From NCBI RefSeq assembly GCF_011604685.1, contig NZ_CP050063.1, forward strand, positions 1,882,501 through 1,946,500: DNA of 64,000 nucleotides, in the 5' to 3' direction. Positions 33,393 through 43,100 of this stretch are shown here, in pieces; position 1 is the first letter of the stretch, and each line of letters opens with the position of its first letter. The notes under the pieces are model-generated. The model was not told the DNA's origin, did not search any database, and saw nothing but the letters and a program-made list of their open reading frames with translations. The stretch is from Spirosoma aureum (GTDB taxonomy: Bacteria > Bacteroidota > Bacteroidia > Cytophagales > Spirosomataceae). Position numbers and translations under genes: made by a program.

Positions 33393-33851
33393 TGTCGAAA
33401 GGAAGGGTAGGCTAAACGTGTGTAGTGGATACCTAATGAGAAGTCAGGCATGGAGAATACCTACTTTTAATCGTCTACTTTATGCTGACAGTGGGTATTG
33501 TATTAAGTCGCCAGATTACGACTTGAAGGAGTGGAGTAGACTGAGTTGACAGTACTCAGATAAAAACGATTTAACCTGGATGCTGTCGTTTTTGCGATTC
33601 AATCCAAAAAAAAGCCCCATCCGGCCAGTAGCAAAATGGGGACTTGATTAATTTCTCTAAAGCCCGTAATGCCCACTTTTGAACAATTCAGGATATTCAG
33701 TACACTAAGTAGACGGATAAATGCCTATTTACCCTTAGTCTATCTGTAGAAATAAATAAAAACGAGCGTTAGCGGCTGAGCTAGAATTCAGGGAATGAAC
33801 ATTATATATTAGTTGAGCCTATTCAAAGCTGCTGAAACCCGAACAGTTTTC
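33393..33851. other. Intergenic region between the esterase gene and a small hypothetical gene
   Basis: 459 bases. It contains a minus-strand terminator near 33605-33645 and the upstream region of the esterase/SMP-30 gene. No further gene or RNA recognised. Confidence 0.5.
33605..33645 (-). terminator. Rho-independent terminator, minus strand
   Basis: On the minus strand AAGTCCCCAT (33645-33636) pairs with ATGGGGCTT (33620-33612), followed by a run of eight Ts. It would end transcripts arriving from the hypothetical gene at 33852-34220. Confidence 0.8.
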
Positions 33852-34220
33852 TCATCGCTCAATCGGGCGGCCATCATCCAGAATCATATTAAATTCGATT
33901 ACCCGGGCCATTTCTTCCTTGAAATGGGTGTGGCGTATCTTGTCAATAATTCCCTCCGCTCTCTTTAAATTTTTTTCCAGGGTTTCCCGATCCACCATTT
34001 TCAGGACGGGGGCTACCCGCAAGTTCGACTCATTGACAGTAGGCGAATAATCCTGCCTAAATCGAATATAGAAGTCATCAAAATAGATCCTTACCTGAGT
34101 CGAATGGCCATCGTCGAATGGGCTATACGCTTCCCAGTTGTGAATTAGCTCGCCGTTTAGGGATACTTTATCAAGCGTTAATTGATTTGCTTTTTGCCGG
34201 ATACTATCGATGGCTCTCAT
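33852..34220 (-). CDS. Hypothetical protein
   Basis: A 122-residue soluble protein, unknown. Visible are VSLNGELIHNWEAYSPFDDG, VRIYFDDFYIRFRQDYS, and a helical region ETLEKNLKRAEGIIDKIRHT ending IEFNMILDDGRPIE. Start taken at ATG 34220; an in-frame ATG at 34256 would overlap the small frame at 34237-34422 by 20 bases. Could be a substrate-binding or immunity-type protein, but nothing in the sequence proves it. Confidence 0.6.
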   Translation of the reverse strand: MRAIDSIRQKANQLTLDKVSLNGELIHNWEAYSPFDDGHSTQVRIYFDDFYIRFRQDYSPTVNESNLRVAPVLKMVDRETLEKNLKRAEGIIDKIRHTHFKEEMARVIEFNMILDDGRPIER

Positions 34221-34236
34221 TGTTGATGCAGATTGG

Positions 34237-34422
34237 TTATAAACAAATATACCCATTCAAATCCAGCTTTCGCTTAGCAATGCGGTCAATCGTAGGCTGT
34301 TTTTGACTATGAGATTCTAGGTACTCCCGGAAGCCAGGAACGGCATACGGTTTAGCGATCCGAACCTGGTTTATTAACGGCAAGAGTTTCCAGAGCCCAG
34401 ATAACGAAATTATACTGTACAA
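34237..34422 (-). CDS. Doubtful small open frame
   Basis: A 61-residue frame starting at a TTG, preceded immediately by a stop. Hydrophobic then polar (GLWKLLPLINQVRIAKPYAV; SHSQKQPTIDRIAKRKLDLN). It overlaps the following gene slightly. It may be a relic of a longer gene. Kept only because its composition is protein-like. Confidence 0.25.
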   Translation of the reverse strand: MYSIISLSGLWKLLPLINQVRIAKPYAVPGFREYLESHSQKQPTIDRIAKRKLDLNGYICL

Positions 34423-34433
34423 TCACACAACTC

Positions 34434-34856
34434 CTAGCGTGACTCCTCTTGTGTTTTTTCACGTTGGTTCGAAAGCCTGCCCCAGCCTGTCGCGGGAAAA
34501 TCTGACCAGATCTTAAAATCAGGAATACTATCCGGAACAGGACGGTCCATATACATCCTGCTCCAGCGCGGAACTTTTGAGCAATATTTAACTACATACC
34601 GGTTGCCCATTGGCTCTACCTTTGCCTTATCAAACGTGTTTCTTCGCTGGCTACTGGTATAAGCCCTGTTTGATACAGAATAGGCATATTCGATACCATA
34701 CATACCCTTAGCCCCCTTATAAGGCGCTTTGACTACTCCAACCGTATAACTGGGGAAACAATAAATCATGGCCCACCGTACCGATTGATAAACCAGAAAC
34801 AGGAGTATACCTCCAAATAATGCTGTCTCAATATACTTCCTTACGGGCTTAGGCAT
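34434..34856 (-). CDS. Hypothetical membrane-anchored protein (DUF3592-like layout)
   Basis: A 140-residue protein with one N-terminal TM segment (TALFGGILLFLVYQSVRWAMI) and a periplasmic or cytoplasmic beta-rich domain (YTVGVVKAPYKGAKGMYGIE; YAYSVSNRAYTSSQRR; VVKYCSKVPRWSRMY). The strand order (anchor, then T-x-G-x-V strands, then VxYxSKxPxxS) resembles DUF3592-like proteins. Function unknown. Clean ATG at 34856; start of a small same-strand group. Confidence 0.65.
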   Translation of the reverse strand: MPKPVRKYIETALFGGILLFLVYQSVRWAMIYCFPSYTVGVVKAPYKGAKGMYGIEYAYSVSNRAYTSSQRRNTFDKAKVEPMGNRYVVKYCSKVPRWSRMYMDRPVPDSIPDFKIWSDFPATGWGRLSNQREKTQEESR

Positions 34857-35054
34857 AACATTAAACGTCTCAATATACCCCTTTGCGCTGTTATTCTGGA
34901 ATGTATTGACTTCCCGGCTAATCTGTTAGTCGGAAGTTTTTCACATAAGTGGCTAGTTAATTATAAATGAGTAAGCAGGTCGCTACAGACGGCCAGGCCA
35001 GCCTACATTATTTATAGCCTTATTCCAAATACACCTCATTTTCTTATACAAACC

Positions 35055-35972
35055 ATGAAAAGCACACATTTATACCAATGGGTTACCGGATTACTGGTGA
35101 TTGTAGCACTGTCTCAATGCGCTGATCATAGCATTCTGGTGCCTCCAGGCTCACCACCTGTCCGTTTGCGAGTCAAAACAATAACGCAGGAGTTACCCGA
35201 TAATCGGTCAAAAATCAGCGCCTTTTCCTATGATGCACAGGGCAAGCTTAGCGCCATCCTGACCTATCAGACACCCGACAGTACTGTTTCTGAAGTTGAA
35301 TATAGCACATACTCCTATGATGAGCAGAATCGATTTACGCAGCTTCGCCATGAGGTGGTATTGTATCCCAGAGGTAACTGGCCCAACCGGGTTGAGCAGT
35401 ATGTATATTCGTATAACGCTTCGGGCGAGGTTTCCAGAATACAGTACGTGAATGGGCTAACTCTGACATTTAGCTACAATGGCACCAACCAGCCGGTAGG
35501 TCATACAAGCAATTTTTCAACGGGTGGCCTTACGATCAATGGGTCTGGGAATTTCACGTTCACAGGCCATAACCTGACAGCCTATCAAACAACATTGAAC
35601 GTGACAGGGCATGGCGTAATGCTGCCAAGCAGTGGGTCTAACAATGTGTATACCCACGATGATAAAGTCAATCCTTTCTACGGGATATATGTGATTCCAT
35701 CACCCTATCCCAATGGATTTGTTAATCTGCAATCATCACCAGGGTCGCCCAAAGCCTATTTTGGCGGGATCGATAATGTGCTTAATTTGAGCCAGAACAA
35801 TGTGTTGACCGAGAAGAATCCTCTTTTGCCTGAGGCCGAATCCATTTCCTATCAATACCAATACAATGCGGCTAATCTGCCTATTCGTCGGATTAAGACA
35901 TCCACTATGCCATTACCTGCTGGCAACCGGACTACGGTAGAGACCCTGCATTTCGACTATGAATCCTACTAA
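35055..35972 (+). CDS. Lipoprotein with YD-repeat-like segments
   Basis: A 305-residue lipoprotein; the lipobox VALSQC follows a hydrophobic stretch. The mature part has YD-like strands (ISAFSYDAQGKLSAILTYQ; YSYDEQNRFTQL; YVYSYNASGEVSRIQYVNG), typical of Bacteroidota surface or periplasmic lipoproteins of unknown role. The last eight codons lie inside the left arm of a 25-bp inverted repeat. No partner gene is evident. Confidence 0.75.
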   Translation: MKSTHLYQWVTGLLVIVALSQCADHSILVPPGSPPVRLRVKTITQELPDNRSKISAFSYDAQGKLSAILTYQTPDSTVSEVEYSTYSYDEQNRFTQLRHEVVLYPRGNWPNRVEQYVYSYNASGEVSRIQYVNGLTLTFSYNGTNQPVGHTSNFSTGGLTINGSGNFTFTGHNLTAYQTTLNVTGHGVMLPSSGSNNVYTHDDKVNPFYGIYVIPSPYPNGFVNLQSSPGSPKAYFGGIDNVLNLSQNNVLTEKNPLLPEAESISYQYQYNAANLPIRRIKTSTMPLPAGNRTTVETLHFDYESY

Positions 35973-36010
35973 CGTCTGAATCGAATCAGACATTAGTAGG
36001 ATTCATAGTC
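35955..36010. repeat. Inverted repeat, 25-bp arms, overlapping a stop codon
   Basis: Arms 35955-35979 and 35986-36010 are reverse complements with one mismatch, separated by six bases. The left arm (GACTATGAATCCTACTAACG...) includes the last codons and the TAA stop of the lipoprotein gene. Confidence 0.9.
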
Positions 36011-36168
36011 ATGGGCAAGTAGATAACAGGATCGAGCCAACGTTTCGGTAAAAAGTAACAAGGGGTACGCCAATCCGGCAGGCACACAACGGTGCTATTG
36101 TCATAGAAAACGACTTTTTGGTGAGGTTTTCCCAAACTCTTTGGCTCATCCATCGTTTGGTCTGGCAA
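35986..36168 (-). CDS. Doubtful small open frame between two hairpins
   Basis: A 60-residue frame with protein-like composition (SLGKPHQKVVFYDNSTVVCL; PKRWLDPVIYLPMTMNPTN). The last residues are encoded by the hairpin arm of 35955-36010. No family recognised; it may be a relic. Confidence 0.25.
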   Translation of the reverse strand: MPDQTMDEPKSLGKPHQKVVFYDNSTVVCLPDWRTPCYFLPKRWLDPVIYLPMTMNPTNV

Positions 36169-36204
36169 AATCGAGCACTTTTGATTGCCGGGTTTTGCCC
36201 AATT

Positions 36205-36254
36205 CGGGCATCAAGTGATACCAATTTTTCAAAACTGGTATCACTTGATGCCGG
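36205..36254. repeat. Inverted repeat, about 24-bp arms, near-zero loop
   Basis: CGGGCATCAAGTGATACCAA then TTTT (36205-36228) pairs with 36231-36254 with two mismatches and a 2-base loop. It lies just downstream of the metalloprotease gene (stop at 36266, minus strand); the A-rich 36231 region gives a T-run only inside the stem, so terminator function is possible but unclear. Confidence 0.8.
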
Positions 36255-36265
36255 ATGACAAACCG

Positions 36266-39200
36266 TCAAAATCCTGTCTTCAATTGAGTATTGAGACTGT
36301 AGATCAGCCGCTGCCCGCTGTCGATGCTGACCTTCTTCGCAAAAACGATCAGGTTGGCCGGAACGGTTACAAAATGCCTTATTTCAACGATATCGCTGCT
36401 AAGGGGTAATCGCCCGCATGACCAGATTGCAGGATCTGTCCATAAACCCGTTTTGATGGTATACATGCTCTGGCAAGGACTAAGCGTTCGGAAAGTGACC
36501 GATGAAGAGAAGGCAGAACTTTCAGAAGGCGAACAAATCGTTCGAATTTGCCACTCATAGGGCCCCGTTTCGGTCAAGCCAGTCAGGTCAAAATAACCGC
36601 TTCCGAGTAGACTCGTCAAATTACTGAGTGTAGCCCAGTCGGTGGTTCCTACTGCCCGGTAACGCGCTTCGTAACGAGTCTCGGCTGTTGCACTATAGAA
36701 AGACCAGTTTATCCGGGCCGAGGTTGTAGTCAAATTGCTCGTATACAAACTTACGGGCGTATTGCAGGAGTTGGTTAAAAAGCTTCGTATGTCCGAAAAA
36801 TCAGAAGCAACATTATTACCGCATAACGTCCTGACCTGCCAATCATAGACAGTGTTTGCTGTGAGTCCCGATATTGCTGTGCTGGTACTGGTTACGTTAC
36901 TGATCGTAGTCCAACCTGTTGTTCCAGTAAGCCGGTATCGCACTTCATAATTACCAACGGCTCCTGACAATTGAGTCCAAAATAACGTCGCTGAATTAAT
37001 TAGAACGTTAGCAACCAGTCCGGTAGGAACACTACATTGGGTCGAGAATGTGGCTAATGGCGTAAATGAAGAACCATTGGTCACTGAACATAGGGTTCTG
37101 ATCTGCCATTCGTATTGTGTATTGTTGGTTAATCCAGTAATGTCAACATAGCCAACACCAGTGTCACTTGTCAGATTGCCGACGAACACCCAGTTCGTCG
37201 TTCCGACGACCCGATAGCGAGCCTCATACCGAGTGTCGGCATCTGCACGTTGGAATGACCAGTTTAATCGGGCGGTTGTAGGCGTTGTCGTAACGTTAAG
37301 ATTAGTTGGCGTTTCGCACTGAGTAGCAAAATAAGAACTAGCCGAAAAGACCGTGCTTTCGGTGGGTGAGCAAAGTGTTCTGATTTGCCATTCATAGAAC
37401 CTATTGTAAATTAATCCGCTGATGTCCACATAACCGTTGCCATTATTGCTGGTCAGATTAGAGAGCGTATTCCAGCCGGGATTTGCAAAGTCCATGGTTG
37501 GCCGATATTGAATTTCATAACGCGTATTAGCATCAGCATTATCAAAAGACCAGCTCAGACGGGCGCCATTATAGCTAACTGAGGCCACTAAATTATAGGG
37601 TAGGCTACAGGGCGCCGTATTAAAGGTATTTAAGCCTGAAAAATCTGAGTATGAGCCATTAGCACACCGCACTCTGACTTGCCATTCATAGCTGATATTG
37701 CTAATTAAGCCTGTTATGGCCACGCTTGAACTGGTCAGATTACTAACCGTGGTCCAATCGGTGGTTCCGACCTGTCTATACCGAGCATCGTAACTAGAGC
37801 CAGATTCGTCAGAACTCCAGTTTAACGTGGCCGACTTTAGTTTGGCAAGTGCATATAATCCACTGGGAATATGGCAGTTGGTTGTAAAATTCGGACCTGG
37901 TGTGAAGGTTGAACTGGTGGAAGGTGAGCACACCGTTCTGATCTGCCATTCGTATTGGGTGTTGCCGTTCAGACCCGTCAATGAGTAATATTGAGTCGTT
38001 ATACCATTGAGTATTGACCAGTCTGTTGCGCCTACGGTGCGGTAACGCAGATCAAACGCTGAACTGGCATCGGTAGTAACGCTCCATTGAAGTTGGACAA
38101 AGGAAGAATAGGTGTTGCTTATATACAGACTGTTGGAGGCCGGGGCATAGCAGCCCGTTGTAAAGGTGACGATGGTCGAATAATCAGTGTTTACGCCTGG
38201 TGAGCAGAGCGTTCGGATGCGAGCTTCATAGGCGGTGTTCGCCAGTAAGTCGGTTAGCGTTCGGGAATTATACGATGACCCGGAATTATAGCCAATAGTA
38301 GTCATCCAGTTTGGGTTGCCTACAGGGCGATACTGTAATTCATAGACGCTACTCGGCTCAGGAATGCCAGCATAGCCCCAATATAGATTGGCCGATGTGG
38401 TAGTAGGGTTAGCGGTTAAACCAGTAATTGCCAGACAGAAGGTCGTGAAGGTATTCGGAAAGCTATAGTCTGAGGACTCAGTTATGGAACAGATACTCCT
38501 GACTTGCCATTCGTACTGTATATTATTTGTCAAACCGGTCAGCGAATAGGTTGTCGTTGTTAAACTAGCGACCGACGTCCAGGTAACTGCACCTACCGGG
38601 CGGTAGCGCAGTTCAAATGTTTGGCCTGGGTCAACGTTTGAATACCAGTTTAACTGAGCTGATATCGATTTGGAAATAGCATTTAGGTTAGTTGGAGCCT
38701 GGCAGGAGAGTGTTGTGAATGACTGCGGACCGGCGTAAGTTGAACTAGCTGTAAGCGAACAAACACTTTGCACCTGCCATTCGTAGGCAGTCGATGAGGT
38801 TAGCCCTGTTAAAGAGTAGGTTGAGTTCGTTATTCCTGTCACAGTTGTCCAGTTGGCAGTTCCCTGCTGACGCCATTGGAGGGTATAGGTTGGGGAACCA
38901 GTACCAAACCAGTATAGAGAGGCCACAGTACGACTAGGCGAATAATAAAGGTTTTGGGGGGCTGTACAGGGAGTAGAAAAACCAATCGGCCCGGAATACG
39001 CAGTACTAGCCGATGCTTTCACTTGCCATTCATAGGCAGTACCCGGAGTCAAACCGAAGAGGGAGTTACTTATACCTGTGATGTTAGAAACAGTGGTCCA
39101 GGTAGCGTTTCCTACGGCACGCCACTGTACATCATAGGTTAGGCCTGAACCCAGGCTATTCCAACTCAGAACCGCACTATTCGCCGTAATGTTATTTGTG

Positions 39201-40462
39201 TTCAGGCCCGTTACCGAAGGTATTGTCGTATCGACATTAGCCGTTGAGCTAAAACTGCCTGTAGTTGTGTTGGACGGACGAATGCGATAATAATAGATAG
39301 TTCGATTGTCAAATTTGATGTCTGTGAATGTTGTTACGTCTGGGCCTACCCCCCCAATACACGCAAAGCCTGAGGTGGGGGAGGTAGAGCGTTCAATGAA
39401 GTACCCCATCTCATTATTGGCGTTATCCTGCCAGTTGAGGACAATCGATGTCAGCGTAAAATTAGCCGTTAGGTTACTGACTGGAGCGACATTCGTAGCC
39501 GGGGCATCGAGTGTGTAGGTTGTATGGGTTTGACGGAGGGCTAATCCGGCCTGCATCCGATCATACTGCCCCGGTGTAAAATCATGTGTACAGGGAAAAT
39601 AATACGACATGAGATTGGTAATGGAGGGCGTATAATACTCATTATGAGCATCGTGGGCGAAGCTGTTCGGATTGTATTGAGGACAATTATTGACATAGGT
39701 AACATCAGCCCCATACATGCCATACGGATCGGCAGGCGTATCGCAGATCAGATCGCCATCGGTCGTGCAGTTGGCCCCCGCTCCCCGAGTGACTAGCTCA
39801 GTCGTGGTTGCGTTACCATTGTTATTGCCAAATGTATGGTAGAGGTTAAAATTATGGCCTAATTCATGGGGTATTATCCGGTTACTGGCATCGTTGATGT
39901 CCGCTTCCGTGTTGTTAAATACCCCAATAAATGAGCGTGTTGTAACAATGTTATTGGCAGGGTAATAAGCATAGCCACCAACACTGGCAGAAAAGCTATG
40001 AATGTAATATTGGTTCATTGCATTGGCGGCATCACGACCATCTACCGTTGATCCTTCCGGATACGGAAAACTGTTGAATAGACCATCGTTATCGATGTAG
40101 TCGGGTGTGGTACCGGCAAAATAAAACTGGATGCCAAAGCCATTGAGCAAATAATAGCTATTCGTAGCCGCCATCATCCGATTCAGATTCGCAAGACTCA
40201 GACCGCCACTGCCATCACTCCGGCGGACAATATGGGGGCGAATGGGTATATACGTTATATTCGTAAATACAGCTCCGGAAGCTCTCTTTTCTTGTAGTGC
40301 CAGATTGGCTTGCTGAACAAGCGATAGGGCCTGCGCGGGAGTCAAGTCTACCGTACCACAAAGTGCTGAATTAGAAGTCGGTCCAGTTTGAGCCCAGCTT
40401 GTTCTTGCCTTTATAAATCCTAGTAGCCCAAAAATTAGTAGAAAAGTAGCATATTTTGTCAT
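36266..40462 (-). CDS. Secreted M43-type metalloprotease with fibronectin type III array
   Basis: A 1398-residue exported protein. Signal peptide (YATFLLIFGLLGFIKARTSWAQ); residues about 50-310 form an M43/pappalysin-like metalloprotease with the zinc motif HELGHNFNLYH (about residue 197), a later GANCTTDGDLICDTPADP and a LMSYYFP Met-turn; then about eleven fibronectin III modules (YEWQVRTLCS-type repeats) to about residue 1320; a C-terminal G8-like module (GLWTDPAIWSCGRLPLSSD). Start at ATG 40462, where the signal peptide begins. Probably T9SS cargo or surface-anchored, acting on proteins outside the cell. Confidence 0.9.
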   Translation of the reverse strand: MTKYATFLLIFGLLGFIKARTSWAQTGPTSNSALCGTVDLTPAQALSLVQQANLALQEKRASGAVFTNITYIPIRPHIVRRSDGSGGLSLANLNRMMAATNSYYLLNGFGIQFYFAGTTPDYIDNDGLFNSFPYPEGSTVDGRDAANAMNQYYIHSFSASVGGYAYYPANNIVTTRSFIGVFNNTEADINDASNRIIPHELGHNFNLYHTFGNNNGNATTTELVTRGAGANCTTDGDLICDTPADPYGMYGADVTYVNNCPQYNPNSFAHDAHNEYYTPSITNLMSYYFPCTHDFTPGQYDRMQAGLALRQTHTTYTLDAPATNVAPVSNLTANFTLTSIVLNWQDNANNEMGYFIERSTSPTSGFACIGGVGPDVTTFTDIKFDNRTIYYYRIRPSNTTTGSFSSTANVDTTIPSVTGLNTNNITANSAVLSWNSLGSGLTYDVQWRAVGNATWTTVSNITGISNSLFGLTPGTAYEWQVKASASTAYSGPIGFSTPCTAPQNLYYSPSRTVASLYWFGTGSPTYTLQWRQQGTANWTTVTGITNSTYSLTGLTSSTAYEWQVQSVCSLTASSTYAGPQSFTTLSCQAPTNLNAISKSISAQLNWYSNVDPGQTFELRYRPVGAVTWTSVASLTTTTYSLTGLTNNIQYEWQVRSICSITESSDYSFPNTFTTFCLAITGLTANPTTTSANLYWGYAGIPEPSSVYELQYRPVGNPNWMTTIGYNSGSSYNSRTLTDLLANTAYEARIRTLCSPGVNTDYSTIVTFTTGCYAPASNSLYISNTYSSFVQLQWSVTTDASSAFDLRYRTVGATDWSILNGITTQYYSLTGLNGNTQYEWQIRTVCSPSTSSTFTPGPNFTTNCHIPSGLYALAKLKSATLNWSSDESGSSYDARYRQVGTTDWTTVSNLTSSSVAITGLISNISYEWQVRVRCANGSYSDFSGLNTFNTAPCSLPYNLVASVSYNGARLSWSFDNADANTRYEIQYRPTMDFANPGWNTLSNLTSNNGNGYVDISGLIYNRFYEWQIRTLCSPTESTVFSASSYFATQCETPTNLNVTTTPTTARLNWSFQRADADTRYEARYRVVGTTNWVFVGNLTSDTGVGYVDITGLTNNTQYEWQIRTLCSVTNGSSFTPLATFSTQCSVPTGLVANVLINSATLFWTQLSGAVGNYEVRYRLTGTTGWTTISNVTSTSTAISGLTANTVYDWQVRTLCGNNVASDFSDIRSFLTNSCNTPVSLYTSNLTTTSARINWSFYSATAETRYEARYRAVGTTDWATLSNLTSLLGSGYFDLTGLTETGPYEWQIRTICSPSESSAFSSSVTFRTLSPCQSMYTIKTGLWTDPAIWSCGRLPLSSDIVEIRHFVTVPANLIVFAKKVSIDSGQRLIYSLNTQLKTGF

Positions 40463-40700
40463 TTTATTTGTAAAAAATGATATTTTATTAATACAAGTCA
40501 TCTAAATTTCTTATTTAAGTTTTTTATAACCAACTGTTTACCTCAATAATTTTTATCCGGTATGTAATGAGTCCATGAGTGTACGGAAAATGTCGATTGT
40601 GACTACGAAATGCAGTTAATCAGAGAGTAAAACGCTAAATTGACATAGTTGTCTCTCTATTGGCAAAAGGCTGTACCTTGTGATTGCTTAATACAACCTT
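40463..40700. other. Divergent intergenic region
   Basis: 238 AT-rich bases between the metalloprotease and nucleosidase genes, which must hold both promoters. TACCTTG at 40674 is promoter-like but has no well-spaced -33 partner. No RNA motif seen. Confidence 0.35.
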
Positions 40701-41537
40701 ATGAATAATAAACGCATAAAAAAACACTTCCTCGTTCTTTTGCTCCTTTCGCAAACTACCGTTGCTCAGCACTATAAACCTCGCTCCATTACAGGCTTGT
40801 TGGGCGCATTCGGAGCTGAAGTTGAGCTGGTTAAACAGACGCTGAAAAAGCCAAAAACTGTTGTAGTCGACGGAGTGACATTCACCACCGGGCGCATTGG
40901 CAAACGCAAAGTCGTTGTGGCCGAAACCGGTATTGGTAAGGTCAATGCGGCCATGACAACGGCCCTGTTGCTCGACCATTTTCGGCCAGAACGCGTACTG
41001 TTCACCGGCATAGCGGGTGGCACAAACCCCGATTTACAACCTGGTGACATTGTCATTGCTGGCCGGACCGCCCACCACGACTATGGTTCGATCACCGATA
41101 AAAATACACCGACGCGGCAAACTCGAAACGTTATCACGAAACAGTTTAATCCGGTCTATTTCCCCGCTGATTCGTCGTTGATGCGATTAGCTGAAAAAGT
41201 AGTTACAAGTCTTACGCTGGAGGGGATTCCACTTGCATCGGGTGGTGTTTCTGATCGACCGGTGAAAGTTATGACCGGTACGGTTGTAACAGGAGACGTG
41301 TTTGTTGCGTCATCGGTAAAAGTAAGCAGCCTACGAGCTGAGTTCGGTGCAGATGCTACTGAAATGGAAGGAGCGGCTATTGCGCAGGTTTGTTATCAGG
41401 TAAAGGTGCCGCACCTGATCATTCGTAGCCTGAGTGATCGTGCTGATGCCGAAGCACATATTGCCTACGACAAGTTTTATCCCACGGCTGCCCGCAACTC
41501 GGCCAAGCTAGTCATCGCTATCGTTCAGGCATTATGA
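40701..41537 (+). CDS. Exported nucleosidase of the MTA/SAH nucleosidase (purine nucleoside phosphorylase) fold
   Basis: A 278-residue PNP/UDP-family protein with an N-terminal signal peptide (HFLVLLLLSQTTVAQ). Family landmarks: GLLGAFGAEVELV (phosphate/purine site), VVVAETGIGKVNAAMTTALLL, VLFTGIAGGTNPDLQPGDIV, GDVFVAS, ATEMEGAAIAQVC (ribose-binding Met-Glu), and RSLSDRAD (catalytic Asp region). The MTAN-like catalytic residues appear intact. Export of an MTAN-like enzyme is unusual; it probably salvages extracellular nucleosides. Cytoplasmic MTAN is presumably encoded elsewhere. The exact nucleoside is not predictable. Confidence 0.88.
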   Translation: MNNKRIKKHFLVLLLLSQTTVAQHYKPRSITGLLGAFGAEVELVKQTLKKPKTVVVDGVTFTTGRIGKRKVVVAETGIGKVNAAMTTALLLDHFRPERVLFTGIAGGTNPDLQPGDIVIAGRTAHHDYGSITDKNTPTRQTRNVITKQFNPVYFPADSSLMRLAEKVVTSLTLEGIPLASGGVSDRPVKVMTGTVVTGDVFVASSVKVSSLRAEFGADATEMEGAAIAQVCYQVKVPHLIIRSLSDRADAEAHIAYDKFYPTAARNSAKLVIAIVQAL

Positions 41538-41689
41538 GGATTTACGACAAATAGCTGACAACGTACCGAGCAGCATCTGGACATTATAGGTGGCATTTAT
41601 AGCCCTTTCCCTCAGAAAAGCCCAGGATATAGGCTGATCGATGTTTTTTTTAGTCATATTGGATAACTACACATATTTAACCCGAAATT

Positions 41690-42886
41690 ATGATCAGCAA
41701 ACGTACATTCTTAACGAAGAACCCCTTTCAGTCATTCTGGTGGGCAGGTTATGAATGCACAGATCAACTCAATTGCTTTGGTAATCGGGTGGATTTTCTA
41801 CCCCTGACGGGGCATTTACAACGATTAAGCGACGATTATAAACACCTTAATTCGTTTGCGATTCGCACGGTTCGGGAGGGTATTCGCTGGAGTCAGGTCG
41901 AGAAAACCGCTTATCAGTATGACTGGCATGTGGTAGAACAACTGTTGGCCGAAGGACGCCGGCAGGGTATTCAGCAAATTTGGGATTTGTGTCATTTTGG
42001 TTATCCCGACGATTTGACGCCCTTACACCCGATGTTTGCCCGCCGTTTTGCGGCACTTTGCCGGGCCTTTGTCCATTTTTATCGCGATCGGTATCCTGAC
42101 GATGAACTAATTGTAACACCCATCAATGAAGTCAGTTTTATTTCCTGGCTAGGGGGCGATGTGCGTGGTACATCACCTTACTGCACCAAACAGGGTTGGG
42201 AAGTGAAAGTTGGGCTGATGAGAGCCTACATTGAAGGCGTTGCCGCTATGCGTGAACTTGATCCGTCCATTCGTATCCTGACGACCGAACCATTGGTACA
42301 GATGGTGCCACCGATGAACGCTACCGAACAGGAAATTATAGATGCTGCCATTGCCGATGAAAATCAGTTTCAGTCGGTAGATATGTTAGCCGGGGCTATT
42401 TGTCCAGAATTGGGTGGTTCGCCCGAATACCTCGATATTCTAGGGTTTAATTATTACTACAACAACCAGTGGATCAACAAAACCAGTACGTTTTTGGGGT
42501 GGGCCGATGCCATTCCCGATCCGCGCTGGGTGCCCCTACGGCGATTACTTCTAAAAGCCCACCATCGATACAATAAACCCATTGCTCTGACCGAAACTAG
42601 CCATCCTGGAATTGACCGGCCGGGTTGGATTAACATGATCGGCCAAGAATGTGCCGCTGTGATTGAAGCAGGGGTGCCGCTTTGGGGTGTTTGTTTGTAT
42701 CCGATCATAGACCGGCCCGACTGGGACCATCTGGATCACTGGCATCATTCCGGATTATGGGATGCTGATCTATCGGTCGATCCGCCGGGTCGCGTGTTGT
42801 ATGAGCCCTATGCCAATGCGTTGTTAAATGCCCAGCGCAAGGTCAGCAATAGCCTCCTGGAGCCACAGCAATTGCCAGTAGAATAG
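41690..42886 (+). CDS. Glycoside hydrolase family 1-like enzyme
   Basis: A 398-residue TIM-barrel hydrolase without signal peptide, resembling GH1. Acid/base Glu147 in TPINEVSF and nucleophile Glu302 in ALTETSHPG are at the right barrel strands; other landmarks are WWAGYECTDQLN, RWSQVEKTAYQYDW and LGFNYYYNNQW. It is somewhat shorter than typical GH1 (about 450) and may form a distant clade often found with sugar-nucleotide or glycosyltransferase genes. Cytoplasmic beta-glycosidase is the most cautious call. Confidence 0.8.
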   Translation: MISKRTFLTKNPFQSFWWAGYECTDQLNCFGNRVDFLPLTGHLQRLSDDYKHLNSFAIRTVREGIRWSQVEKTAYQYDWHVVEQLLAEGRRQGIQQIWDLCHFGYPDDLTPLHPMFARRFAALCRAFVHFYRDRYPDDELIVTPINEVSFISWLGGDVRGTSPYCTKQGWEVKVGLMRAYIEGVAAMRELDPSIRILTTEPLVQMVPPMNATEQEIIDAAIADENQFQSVDMLAGAICPELGGSPEYLDILGFNYYYNNQWINKTSTFLGWADAIPDPRWVPLRRLLLKAHHRYNKPIALTETSHPGIDRPGWINMIGQECAAVIEAGVPLWGVCLYPIIDRPDWDHLDHWHHSGLWDADLSVDPPGRVLYEPYANALLNAQRKVSNSLLEPQQLPVE

Positions 42887-43100
42887 ATAGTTATCTTGTA
42901 AGGATACCTTGTCAAAAGTACATTTGTAAAAGCGCTGAGCGAAACGAATTCATACGGCATTTTGGGAAATGAATTATAGCTAAAGAACGATGAACGGCTA
43001 CTGGCACGTTTGCAGGCGGAATCGGTAAAATAATTAATCGAGCGTAAACAGTTTCCATCAACAACAATTTAGCTGTCAATAAGATCTGTTTCCGTCTTTT

